The notes under the pieces were generated by a model. That model was not told where the DNA came from and ran no database searches. It worked only from the letters and a program-made list of their open reading frames with translations. Positions 51,984 through 59,960 of a stretch of DNA of 64,000 bases are shown here, in pieces. The DNA is from Muribaculaceae bacterium (GTDB lineage Bacteria > Bacteroidota > Bacteroidia > Bacteroidales > Muribaculaceae), in the NCBI GenBank assembly GCA_022509165.1, contig JAFLTT010000009.1:1-64000 (forward strand), in the 5' to 3' direction. The position numbers and the translations under genes were made by a program. Numbering within the stretch: the stretch's first letter is position 1; each line of letters begins with the position of its first letter.

Positions 51984-52026
51984 TAGGTTTGCAAATTTAC
52001 GATTAAATCGTAAATTTGCAAACCTA
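51984..52026. repeat. 43-bp perfect palindrome
   Basis: Arms of 21 bases (TAGGTTTGCAAATTTACGATT and its complement) around a single A. It begins 33 bases after the hypothetical gene. As RNA it would be a 21-bp hairpin with no T tract; as DNA it would be a cruciform or dimer-protein site. Confidence 0.8.
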
Positions 52027-52201
52027 TCTTTATTCCACTGATTCACTGAATCTTACAACCCTCTCAAAACTGTAAATCTCTTTCAGAGTAGTCAGTTTTA
52101 TTTATACAATAAAACCTTATTATATCATTCAAGTATTACAACATTCAAGTCACATTTATCCTTCTGGAAATATTCTTTCCAACGTGCGTTACGAGGACTA
52201 A

Positions 52202-52237
52202 AAAATTCGGGCACTCATCAGAATGTTCCCGATTTTG
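52202..52237 (+). terminator. terminator-like hairpin in the gap before RhuM
   Basis: AAAATTCGGG / CCCGATTTT imperfect stem with a T-rich end. The rest of the 52027-52446 gap holds no gene that I can support, only AT-rich DNA. Confidence 0.4.
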
Positions 52238-52416
52238 TGCTATAAGCAGAGCTTTTTTGATATTCAATGAATTGTATTATATTGCATTCAATTGTAATTA
52301 AATCATATATTTCTAATTTTGGCATCCGACCATTCATGGAAGATAACAACAGTTTCAGAGAAGAAATATCGTAAGCAGTTTTTCTTTACAATTTTTATTC
52401 AGATGGAAAACTTAAT

Positions 52417-52424
52417 TAATTTTG
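52417..52424 (+). promoter_or_regulatory. -7 element ahead of the second RhuM gene
   Basis: TAATTTTG, 22 bases before the ATG. A second candidate is further up: ATTG, 19 bases, TAATTTTG at 52291-52321. Confidence 0.5.
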
Positions 52425-52446
52425 GAAATGTATATTTACATAGTAT

Positions 52447-53388
52447 ATGGTAAAGAAATTTGAGATAAGAAATAGCACTGCGGAATTCCTGATCTTTCAG
52501 ATTGAGGGGAAAGAAAACGGTGTGCAGGTAATATATAAGGATGAAACCATTTGGTGTACACAAAAAGCCATGGCTGAACTTTTTGATGTTGGTATCCCTG
52601 CCATTAGCAAACATTTGAAGAATATTTTTGATAGCAGAGAGTTGAAAGACACTTCAGTTGTTTCCAAAATGGAAATAACTGCCAGTGATGGGAAAATATA
52701 CAATACATCTTTTTACAATCTTGATGCTATTATCAGTGTGGGATATAGAGTAAATAGCGTGAAAGCTACTCAATTCCGGCAATGGTGCACTTATGTGATT
52801 CGTCAATTTGCCATAAGAGGATATGTCATTGATAAAAAAAGAATGGAAAATGGCTCTTTCATAGGTGAGGATTATTTCGAACATCTTTTGGCAGAGATCC
52901 GTGAAATACGGTTAAGTGAAAGGCGTTTTTATCAGAAACTAACGGATATTTATGCCACTTCCATAGATTATAATAATGATGCACCCACCACGCGACTTTT
53001 TTTCAAGAAAATGCAGAATAAGATGCATTATGCCGTTCATGGTCACACAGCTGCTGAATTAATAGTTGAAAGGGCTGACTCTGAAAAAGAACACATGGGA
53101 TTAACAACATGGGAAAATGCACCTAACGGAAAAATCCTAAAGCCAGATGTAAGTATTGCGAAAAATTACTTGAAAGAAAACGAATTGCAAGATATGGGGC
53201 GCCTTGTCAACGGTGTCTTGGATATTGCCGAAAGAATGGCTCAGCGGCATATCCCTATGACTATGGAAGACTGGGCCAAACGTATTGATATAATACTTGA
53301 GGCAGGAGGGGATAAAGTGCTTGATGATGCCGGGAAAATTACGGCTGAATATGCTTCCTTCATAACCCAGCCGATAAAGATACAATGA
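52447..53388 (+). CDS. RhuM-family protein
   Basis: 313 residues. The N-terminal domain (IWCTQKAMAELFDVGIPAIS, then SFYNLDAIISVGYRVNS and FRQWCTYVIRQFAIRGYV) is the RhuM/Rha DNA-binding-like unit, and the following FIGEDYFEHLLAEIREIRLS, DIYATSIDY and NKMHYAVHGHTAAELI match the rest of the canonical RhuM family. The C-terminus stops at ITQPIKIQ, shorter than the usual end, so the last 20-30 residues may be lost. First found on a Salmonella pathogenicity island; molecular role unknown. The stop overlaps the integrase fragment ATG by four bases. Confidence 0.85.
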   Translation: MVKKFEIRNSTAEFLIFQIEGKENGVQVIYKDETIWCTQKAMAELFDVGIPAISKHLKNIFDSRELKDTSVVSKMEITASDGKIYNTSFYNLDAIISVGYRVNSVKATQFRQWCTYVIRQFAIRGYVIDKKRMENGSFIGEDYFEHLLAEIREIRLSERRFYQKLTDIYATSIDYNNDAPTTRLFFKKMQNKMHYAVHGHTAAELIVERADSEKEHMGLTTWENAPNGKILKPDVSIAKNYLKENELQDMGRLVNGVLDIAERMAQRHIPMTMEDWAKRIDIILEAGGDKVLDDAGKITAEYASFITQPIKIQ

Positions 53389-53739
53389 AAGCAGAACTTC
53401 GGCAAAGGATGTATGAAGATGTGTCGGCCAAGAATGTTCTTATCAATAAATATTTGAAGAAGATTGCAGAGAAAGCGGAAATCAGTAAAACTTTGTCTAT
53501 GCACATCAGCCGACATTCATTTGCATATATTGCTCAGAAATCTGGGGCACAATCTTCAGCCATAAAGAACATATTAGGCCATAGCAATCTTTCCACGACG
53601 GGAAGATACATGGGCAGTTTCGACACCTCTAAGACTGACGAAACATTGCAAATGTCTCTTTTCAAAACCTGAAGACAAGACTCCTATTTCAAAGGAGGCA
53701 CAAATTATAGAAATGCTGAAGGAACTATCCCCGGAATAA
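53385..53739 (+). pseudogene. tyrosine recombinase C-terminal fragment, frameshifted tail
   Basis: The ORF gives 95 residues with the integrase box motifs HISRHSF (H-x2-R), ILGHSNLSTT (H) and the nucleophile Tyr in TGRYMGSF; the N-terminal SAM-like domain and the first catalytic Arg and Lys are missing. After LFKT the frame stops, but the +1 frame continues with EDKTPISKEAQIIEMLKELS to 53739, which fits the usual tail of these proteins. So the gene is a 5'-deleted, frameshifted remnant, fused by overlap to the end of rhuM. Confidence 0.78.
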
Positions 53740-53855
53740 ATAGCCTCCATAATGAATTCCATCAATAAATAACCTTTAAAGGCAAAAGAAAGACTATGAT
53801 AATTAAAAAATTGAAACAATGTTTAACAAGACTTTTTCTAATTTAACTCTAAAAT

Positions 53856-53887
53856 TTTGTTAAAAGCAATAAATAAATTTAATTTTG
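53856..53887 (+). promoter_or_regulatory. consensus promoter of the TIGR04255-like operon
   Basis: TTTG, 20 bases, TAATTTTG; exact match, 26 bases before the ATG at 53914. Confidence 0.85.
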
Positions 53888-53913
53888 TGCAGTAATTACT
53901 AATAAAGTCGACT

Positions 53914-54645
53914 ATGACCATAAAACGGATAACACCATGTCCAATATTGGAAGCTACTATTCAAATTAATTGTACTTTCAATGTTGAACAAGATGTCCTT
54001 GTCGGGGTAATCTACTCATTGCTAGGGGGAAATATTCCCCCAAATAACAATAATATAAGTGTAGAGCCGTTACCTATTCTTAACCTCCCTGATGAAATAC
54101 GACGTAATGACCCAAATCTAAGGGACAAACCCTGGTTTAAAATCAATTATAATGGTTTTTTTATTTTAATAGGTATATACGGAGTTTCACTAGGACTGAA
54201 TCCTCCATATAATGGATGGGAAAGTTTTAAGGATTTCTCAGTAATGGTTTTTCATAAACTTCAAGAAAACGTAATTAAGGAGATTTCTGCCATTACTCTT
54301 AGATATTTAGATTTTTTTAAAGAAATCAATATTTTTGAGCATATTAATTGTTCTCTAATATTAAACGAGAAACCAATTAACGGGATTCCAACTGTTATTC
54401 GAACAGAATTGCCTTATGGTAATTTTGTCAATGCTCTTCAAATAACTAACGGAGTTCATGTAAAAAATCTGGCTTTGGGACTTGATAAGGATGGTTCCCT
54501 GATTGAAATGAGTTTATTTACAAAAAAAGTCTCTATTGATAATTTTGAAAATATTATAGAAGAAGCACATACTCTACAGAAGGACTCTTTCTTTAAGCTA
54601 TTAACTAAAGACTTCTTAAATACATTTTCTGTTGATTATGAATAA
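53914..54645 (+). CDS. TIGR04255-like protein of unknown function
   Basis: 243 residues, no signal peptide or membrane helix. The start (ITPCPILEATIQINCTF), the middle (VMVFHKLQENVIKEISAITL and RYLDFFK) and the even strand-helix pattern resemble TIGR04255, a sporadic family seen on mobile and defence-rich islands. Function is not known. It leads a compact AT-rich operon with two further unknown genes, all with one perfect promoter. The gene end overlaps the next start by eight bases. The assignment is from memory of the family pattern and needs a profile search. Confidence 0.6.
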   Translation: MTIKRITPCPILEATIQINCTFNVEQDVLVGVIYSLLGGNIPPNNNNISVEPLPILNLPDEIRRNDPNLRDKPWFKINYNGFFILIGIYGVSLGLNPPYNGWESFKDFSVMVFHKLQENVIKEISAITLRYLDFFKEINIFEHINCSLILNEKPINGIPTVIRTELPYGNFVNALQITNGVHVKNLALGLDKDGSLIEMSLFTKKVSIDNFENIIEEAHTLQKDSFFKLLTKDFLNTFSVDYE

Positions 54646-54979
54646 AAACTATATTTCTTTAAATCTCTTTTTAACGGCATCATTAGTGTTGGATGGTTGC
54701 ACTCTTTCAACATTTAAAAATTATGCGGAAACGGGTGAAGATAAGAAGGAATATTCGTTAAATAAAATGTCGAGAATAAGTCAAAATCAAATCGAAGGAC
54801 AAATTGCATATTCTCAACTTACAGCTATTCAGGATAATTTGCAAATTACCACCAATGTCCCAAGAGATAGCGATTTAGAAGTTTTAAGATCAGTCATTGA
54901 AAAAATACAGATGAGTAAACCCCTATCTCCGGAGTTTGCAGAAGTTATAGAAGAAAATTTTTGGGATTTACTTAGCTAA
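54638..54979 (+). CDS. small protein of unknown function, middle gene of the TIGR04255-like operon
   Basis: 113 residues from the ATG at 54638, which overlaps the preceding gene. The N-terminus (LNLFLTASLVLDGCTLSTF) is hydrophobic and could be a weak lipoprotein signal (LDGC) or simply a core helix; the rest is helical and polar (ISQNQIEGQIAYSQLTAIQD). I do not recognise a family. It lies two bases before the next gene, so it is translated with it, as a likely two- or three-part unit. Confidence 0.55.
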   Translation: MNKNYISLNLFLTASLVLDGCTLSTFKNYAETGEDKKEYSLNKMSRISQNQIEGQIAYSQLTAIQDNLQITTNVPRDSDLEVLRSVIEKIQMSKPLSPEFAEVIEENFWDLLS

Positions 54980-54981
54980 TA

Positions 54982-55587
54982 ATGGATTTATTAGAAGATA
55001 TTAATCTGTATTTGCCCAAATATCTTTCAGCAGATAATTTGGAAGAATTAAAAAAACAACTTCGAGCATGGGGTGAAGGACATGATCCAGGTGAATTTTT
55101 TACAACAAAGTTAAAAAAAGAACCATTTTTATTTCAAGGGGATAGTACCAATGCTTTAATTGGATATTTCCCAGATCCTAAAATACAAGAAGGCAAAGTT
55201 CTACTCTTGTCCAATACTTGTGATATGGATCCGACCAATAAACGTTTGAACCCAAGTAGGGTAATGTATGCACCTATCTTGAACCTGGATAAATATATTG
55301 AATCATTAAAGAAAAATGATGTATCAGAGGAAAAGATAAATAACCATATTCAAGATTTAAAATCTCAAACTATATCTCAAATTTTCTATTTACCTACATA
55401 TCATATATGGGGATATGATAGTATGGTACTTTTCGATAGAGCCATAAGTATCCATTTGAATAGTGACAATGTAAGGACTATGGTTGATACAAGACACTTT
55501 ACCTTAAGTAACTTTGGCTTTTACCTTTTAGTTTTAAAATTGTCTTATCATTTCTCAAGAATCCAAGAGAGAGTAGATAGAGATTAG
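54982..55587 (+). CDS. unknown protein, third gene of the TIGR04255-like operon
   Basis: 201 residues, soluble. Visible blocks: FLFQGDSTNALIGYFPDPKI, then LLLSNTCDMDPTNKRLNPSR and VMYAPILNLDKYI. I recall similar blocks only in uncharacterised proteins of mobile islands; the SNTCDMD core has a conserved-looking Cys and two Asp, but no known active site. The gene sits at the end of the operon. The toxin-like, effector or sensor role is open. Confidence 0.6.
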   Translation: MDLLEDINLYLPKYLSADNLEELKKQLRAWGEGHDPGEFFTTKLKKEPFLFQGDSTNALIGYFPDPKIQEGKVLLLSNTCDMDPTNKRLNPSRVMYAPILNLDKYIESLKKNDVSEEKINNHIQDLKSQTISQIFYLPTYHIWGYDSMVLFDRAISIHLNSDNVRTMVDTRHFTLSNFGFYLLVLKLSYHFSRIQERVDRD

Positions 55588-55603
55588 TTAACACAATTAG
55601 ATT

Positions 55604-55972
55604 ATGAACGATAAAGAAACTCCTGAAAATTAGTTTAGATTTAGGAGAAGATCTGAGTGTTTTTATTGATCCGGAAGAAATAGAGGAATTAAGAAACCCT
55701 AAGATTGATAAGATTAAACTTTGGTATCCGGGAATGAACGATATCTATATTTCCCGATGGAAACAGTTGAATGACCTGTTCAGAGATTATTATCCGGGAG
55801 AAAAGGACAGAATGATTTCCAGTGAAAAATCTAAGTTTGCTACCAAAGATCTTCGAGCTAAAATAAAGAATTAGCTGATACGGTAAAATGGTCCAATCCT
55901 AACCAAGCAATATTGAAGGAATTGGAAAATCAAAGGAAGTTAATAAGTGAAATTGAAAATCAGCTCCAATAG
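55604..55972 (+). pseudogene. broken gene of unknown family with two frameshifts
   Basis: Three frames join into one plausible protein: ATG AAC GAT AAA, then (shift at about 55616) KLLKISLDLGEDLSVFIDPE through WYPGMNDIYISRWKQLNDLF to LRAKI, then (shift at about 55862) NKELADTVKWSNPNQAILKE and a heptad-like end (LENQRKLISEIENQLQ). Total about 120 residues. None of the pieces is long enough for the ORF track. Reads as a small soluble protein with a coiled C-terminus; sequencing error is the alternative to decay. Confidence 0.5.
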
Positions 55973-55988
55973 GATATGTGGGATTTTT

Positions 55989-56384
55989 ATGGAAACAGAT
56001 TTTATTTCTCCATCCATAGAAAAACTATCGGAAAAATTTCCGGATTTCTTTACAAAATTTCCAATTGGTTATTGGACGGATGAATTTGCTTTGAGCGAAC
56101 GGCATTTGTCATTACTTGATTTTGCATATAAACTAAAGGAATATATTGATTATCCTACTAAAAAACACAAGGAGTTATTCAATACTGATGTAAATGTCAA
56201 GACTCCCTTCCTTAAATTAAAAATAGGAGATGATTACCTATCAATAGAAAAATTTTGGGCTCCTCAAATCTTGAATTCTATTTTGGAAGACATTGAAAAG
56301 TTATTTGAGGAACTTTCTCCATCATACGGGATAGATATCGACATCTGGAAATATCCCCAATCCGAAATTCAAAAAAACAGATAA
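55989..56384 (+). CDS. unknown soluble protein
   Basis: 131 residues from the ATG at 55989; the track's GTG start at 55947 runs through the end of the broken gene. Contains aromatic-rich blocks (FTKFPIGYWTDEFALSERHL, FWAPQILNSILEDIEKLF), no signal peptide, no membrane helix. Family not recognised. It is followed eight bases later by a second unknown gene, so they are probably co-transcribed. Confidence 0.5.
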   Translation: METDFISPSIEKLSEKFPDFFTKFPIGYWTDEFALSERHLSLLDFAYKLKEYIDYPTKKHKELFNTDVNVKTPFLKLKIGDDYLSIEKFWAPQILNSILEDIEKLFEELSPSYGIDIDIWKYPQSEIQKNR

Positions 56385-56392
56385 AGCTATAT

Positions 56393-56701
56393 ATGCGAGA
56401 CAATATTAAAGTCAAGGGTGAGAAATCACAGGCATATATTGTCGGTAATCTTGTGGAAATTCTAAAGTGGCCCGGTGCCAAAGAAGATAATGTAACTACT
56501 GATTCCGCTGAATTCATATTTAGATTCTTGAAGATATTCGATCTGTATGAAGAGAGGATTGACGAAATAGACGAAAGTTTTGCAACAGCAGAAAAAGATA
56601 AGACTGGTAAACCTATAGATGGTTCCTCTTATAATAGAAGAAGAAATGAAGTTTTCCAACGGTGCCGTGTCCTAAAAAATTCTTATGATAAACTTATTTG
56701 A
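56393..56701 (+). CDS. unknown small helical protein
   Basis: 102 residues, mainly helical, acidic in the middle and basic near the end (SYNRRRNEVFQRCRVLKNS). No motif recognised. Starts eight bases after the preceding gene. Codon use is AT-rich like its neighbours and unlike the core regions. Confidence 0.5.
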   Translation: MRDNIKVKGEKSQAYIVGNLVEILKWPGAKEDNVTTDSAEFIFRFLKIFDLYEERIDEIDESFATAEKDKTGKPIDGSSYNRRRNEVFQRCRVLKNSYDKLI

Positions 56702-56828
56702 AAAATTTGTATTTTCTTTGGCTCCTTATATTTAACTGCAACTTACTTTCTTAACGTGTGTTTTTGTAGGTGTGAAAATCGTTCCAAAAACACATACTAT
56801 ACTCTTAAAGCAGATTTTTGCCTCATAA

Positions 56829-56836
56829 TACCTTTG
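56829..56836 (+). promoter_or_regulatory. -7 element of the mobile element core
   Basis: TACCTTTG fits TAnnTTTG; no proper -33 box is seen. It sits 45 bases before the excisionase-like ATG. Confidence 0.45.
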
Positions 56837-56877
56837 CATCGCAGCTTTGGAAAGAACCAAAACCCAAGGTTGCGATG
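56837..56877 (+). promoter_or_regulatory. leader inverted repeat before the excisionase-like gene
   Basis: CATCGCAGCTTTGG (56837-56850) and CCAAGGTTGCGATG (56864-56877) pair in 12 of 14 positions around a 13-base loop, inside the 5' leader right after the promoter. Confidence 0.55.
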
Positions 56878-56881
56878 TATT

Positions 56882-57202
56882 ATGTTTAAAAGTCACAATT
56901 TAAATTCAAATCAGCCGGGAGTCACCACAATGGTGATGATCCCACAAGAGGAGTGGCTCAACCTCCATGAAAAGCTCGACAATATTGTCGAGTTAGTGAC
57001 TAACCGTAATGCCTCCGATAAAGATTCGGAATGGATTGAATCCGACAAGGCTCGTAAAATGCTGGGAATCTCTCCCAAGACATGGCAGAACTATCGAGAC
57101 AGACGGGATATCCCATTCGCCCAAATCGGCAGGAAAATTTATGTCAAACGTGGTGACTTGGAAACTTTCATGGAATCTCATTATATTGATAAACATAAGT
57201 GA
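56882..57202 (+). CDS. excisionase-like helix-turn-helix protein
   Basis: 106 residues from the ATG at 56882; the longer track start passes through the promoter. The winged HTH of the MerR/excisionase (HTH_17) kind is clear: WIESDKARKMLGISPKTWQN, then YRDRRDIPFAQIGRKIYVKR and GDLETFME. An amphipathic helix (EEWLNLHEKLDNIVELV) precedes it. In Bacteroidales integrative elements such genes open the replication/mobilisation module and may control excision. Its TGA and the next ATG share the bases TGATG. Confidence 0.82.
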   Translation: MFKSHNLNSNQPGVTTMVMIPQEEWLNLHEKLDNIVELVTNRNASDKDSEWIESDKARKMLGISPKTWQNYRDRRDIPFAQIGRKIYVKRGDLETFMESHYIDKHK

Positions 57203-58449
57203 TGGAGAGGATTGAAAGTATAAGTCCGATTGAGGAAAATAATAAGGCCTCAATAATAATGGATGAAATCCCTTTCATCAGAATAGGCACCACTTATTAT
57301 AAAGTGGCTTCTCAACCTCAGCCTGATGGCACTACTGTCATTAAACGGCTGAAATGGGATCTCCAAGCTATCAAGTTTGATTATGGGAAACAGTATCCTC
57401 GGAAAATTCCTTGCTTTAATGGATTTTGTACCGTACCCCTTCATAAGGGCTACAAGAGGGAGATAAAAGGCTTCTACAATCTTTACGAACCTATATCCCA
57501 TAAACCCCAAGAGGGTGATTGGGATAAGGTTTCAATATTGATTTCCCATATTTTCGGTGATCAATATGAACTTGGACTTGATTATCTTCATATACTTTAT
57601 CTTTATCCAATTCAAAAATTACCTATTCTTCTATTGGTATCAGAAGAAAGGAACACCGGTAAGACCACATTCCTTAATTTCTTGAAACTTTTATTTGAGG
57701 ATAATGCCACTTTCAATACTAATGATGATTTCAGGAGCAAGTTCAATTCCGACTGGACTGCTAAGCTCCTTATTCTGATAGATGAAGTACTGCTAAATCG
57801 AAGGGAAGATTCAGAAAGGTTAAAGAACTTAAGTACAGCCAAAAGCTATAAGGCGGAGGCTAAAGGTAAGGACAGGGATGAAATCGGATTTTTCGCAAAA
57901 TTCGTTATGTGTTCCAATAATGAAAGGACACCTGTATTGATTGATCCGGGCGAGATAAGATATTGGGTAAGGAAGATTGAACCACTTGAAAACGATGAAA
58001 CTGATTTTCTCAATCAGTTGAAAAATCAGATACCGGCTTTCTTATACCATCTGGATCACCGTAAACTTTCCACTTGCAAAGAGAGCCGAATGTGGTTTCA
58101 TCCCAAGAAAATTTACACTCCATCCTTGACACGGATTATCCGTTCCAATAAAAATAAGGTGGAAGTTGAACTTATAGAACTACTCCGGGATATAATGATT
58201 TCAACGGATTCCGAAAGTATAAGCTATTGTCTAAACGACATCACACAGATGTTTTATTACTCGGATTTCAAGACTGACAAATCAGATGTCCGGAGAGTGG
58301 TTCAGGATATATGGAAATTGTCACCGGCACCCAATGCTCTTTCTTATAAGTGCTGGGAAAGGAATATAACCGACCCTCGAGGATATTCCTATACTAACAA
58401 GACCGGAAGATACTACACTTTCACAAAAACCTTCCTTGATACCCTCTAA
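57202..58449 (+). CDS. SF3-type primase-helicase (DUF5906-like)
   Basis: 415 residues from the ATG at 57202, overlapping the HTH stop by one base. ATPase core: Walker A SEERNTGKTTF (K154, T155), Walker B LLILIDE (about 190-196), then the sensor FVMCSNNERTPVLI and the arginine region EIRYWVRKI. This is the phage/plasmid superfamily 3 helicase seen with DUF5906, used to open replication origins. The N-terminal 130 residues lack zinc-finger or primase motifs, so priming may rest on the downstream Toprim-like gene. The iteron-like repeats begin right after its stop. Confidence 0.82.
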   Translation: MERIESISPIEENNKASIIMDEIPFIRIGTTYYKVASQPQPDGTTVIKRLKWDLQAIKFDYGKQYPRKIPCFNGFCTVPLHKGYKREIKGFYNLYEPISHKPQEGDWDKVSILISHIFGDQYELGLDYLHILYLYPIQKLPILLLVSEERNTGKTTFLNFLKLLFEDNATFNTNDDFRSKFNSDWTAKLLILIDEVLLNRREDSERLKNLSTAKSYKAEAKGKDRDEIGFFAKFVMCSNNERTPVLIDPGEIRYWVRKIEPLENDETDFLNQLKNQIPAFLYHLDHRKLSTCKESRMWFHPKKIYTPSLTRIIRSNKNKVEVELIELLRDIMISTDSESISYCLNDITQMFYYSDFKTDKSDVRRVVQDIWKLSPAPNALSYKCWERNITDPRGYSYTNKTGRYYTFTKTFLDTL

Positions 58450-58450
58450 A

Positions 58451-58671
58451 TTTGTTGAATTGTTGAGAAAGAGGCTTAATCCACTCATCTATAATATATT
58501 AATACTTCAACAAAAATTCAACAAAATTCAACAAATGAGGAGAAGAAATCTTGAATTTTTCTTTCCCTAAAGTTCTAATTCAACAAATGAAAATGATTTG
58601 TTGAGCATTTGTTGAGCCATCAACGAGCTATTATACAATTACTTACAAGGATTTCTCAACAAATCAACAAA
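58451..58671. repeat. iteron-like cluster of TTCAACAAA repeats, candidate origin
   Basis: Direct copies of TTCAACAAA at 58506, 58517, 58527 and 58579, and TCAACAAA at 58656 and 58664; inverted TTTGTTGA at 58451, 58597 and 58608. Spacing within groups is 11, 10, 11 and 8 bases. The region lies in the 254-base gap between the helicase and Toprim-like genes and holds no other gene (ORF 58609..58794 is not supported). Confidence 0.75.
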
Positions 58672-58703
58672 ATTTCATCACAAAATCTTATAATTTTTTT
58701 CTT

Positions 58704-59786
58704 ATGTCACAGAATCCTAAATTTAAACAGCTCTCAGCAGTTGAATTCGATGCCACAGTATCAGCCAATGATCTCTGCATGGCCTTCGGGTTAATATTAA
58801 CTTACCAAAAGAAATCTCTCAAACATTTTATAATGCCAAACGGGGCTGAAATGGTGGTTAACCTATCTCGAAATGAAGCCTGTGTTCCTACATCCAATAT
58901 TATATGGCAACCCTCCCAATTGGCAAGGGAAATGAAACTCATAAACGGAGAGGAGAATTTTTCTTCAGCCTTGGAAATGATTGAGAGCTTTTATAACTCT
59001 ATAGAATCCAATCCAGTTTCTTTTCCCTATAGTGTGGTAAGTTCTCCAGTACATCATCTAACTGACAACACACGCATTCAAGATCGAGACCTGACACTAT
59101 TGATGAATCGAATGGGAATATCCAAAAACATTGGCGATTTCTATGGTATTGAAGGCTCGTTGCCGAATATCCCCAGCGAAGGACATAAAAGAGTGTTGGC
59201 TTTCCCTGTATATAATGAGAGCGAAAGCTACATTGCTTTCGATGGAAAATCTTGGCGACAGATTGGGGAAGCCGGGATGAGTACCTTCCATGAAAGGAGA
59301 AAGGATCAGGTCTGCATGGTGTATGAGAATATTCTTGATTTCCTTGCCATGATGGAGATGGTGACAAAAAATGGCGTAGCTCCAATTTTGAGAAGCCGTT
59401 TTCACTTGGTGACAAATGGTGAACGGGGTTTGGAGGCTACATGTCAATATCTCAAATCCAATCCTGATTTTCTTGAAGTGAAATGTCTTTTGTCTGACAG
59501 ACCCGAGGGCAGAAAAATCTTCAGGGCCATCCATGAGGCTACTAAAGGAACTGCCATAGACCGTAAAGACCTTTTGGGCAACTATCCTTCAATCGTTGCT
59601 AAATGTCAGCCAAAAAGACCTCAATATTGGCAGACAATATTGATACCCGAGGAGCCAATCATCAAAAATGAAATTTCCAATGATGTCAGCCAGCAACAGG
59701 CTGAAAAGAAACTTCAGGAAATGGTGAACCAGAGGGAAACGAAAACCGTAGTTTACAATTCCAAGTCAGGAGGTTTAAAGATGTAA
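58704..59786 (+). CDS. Toprim-like primase-type protein of a mobile element
   Basis: 360 residues. The N-terminal part resembles the Bacteroidales element primases that accompany MobA. A Toprim-like segment is seen at about 210-290: VCMVYENILDFLAMMEM (with the conserved Glu position), then LLSDRPEGRKIFRAI, which corresponds to the D-x-D-x-x-G segment but with the second Asp changed. No CHC2 zinc finger is visible. The protein may prime replication at the iteron region or may be inactive as a primase. Last 60 residues are a polar helix with Gln/Glu runs. Confidence 0.65.
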   Translation: MSQNPKFKQLSAVEFDATVSANDLCMAFGLILTYQKKSLKHFIMPNGAEMVVNLSRNEACVPTSNIIWQPSQLAREMKLINGEENFSSALEMIESFYNSIESNPVSFPYSVVSSPVHHLTDNTRIQDRDLTLLMNRMGISKNIGDFYGIEGSLPNIPSEGHKRVLAFPVYNESESYIAFDGKSWRQIGEAGMSTFHERRKDQVCMVYENILDFLAMMEMVTKNGVAPILRSRFHLVTNGERGLEATCQYLKSNPDFLEVKCLLSDRPEGRKIFRAIHEATKGTAIDRKDLLGNYPSIVAKCQPKRPQYWQTILIPEEPIIKNEISNDVSQQQAEKKLQEMVNQRETKTVVYNSKSGGLKM

Positions 59787-59832
59787 CCATCATAAAAATG
59801 TCTGAAAATTCGGATTGCTCTGCAAGATGTGG

Positions 59833-59930
59833 TTTTGTCAGACACTCCGCTTCGCTCCGTGTCCAAAACCACCCTTGCAAGGGGAAACCCCTCGACCCGA
59901 TTTGTCAGACAAATCATTTGATTAATCAAA
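59833..59930. other. oriT-like region upstream of mobA
   Basis: The 174-base gap before mobA contains clustered symmetric elements: ACAC...GTGT around CTCCGCTTCGCTCC, the hairpin AGGGGAAACCCCT, the 17-bp palindrome GATTTGTCAGACAAATC (59899-59915) and TTTGATTAATCAAA (59917-59930). The word GTCAGAC recurs three times between 59836 and 59992 with an inverted copy at about 59999. Position and structure suit a relaxase nick region. Confidence 0.5.
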
Positions 59931-59960
59931 GTATAAACCGCTATTAAATTTCTATCAACA

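Noticed and set aside
58609-58794. 61-residue plus-strand ORF
   Set aside because: Lies over the repeats and the start of the Toprim-like gene; low-complexity and without motif.
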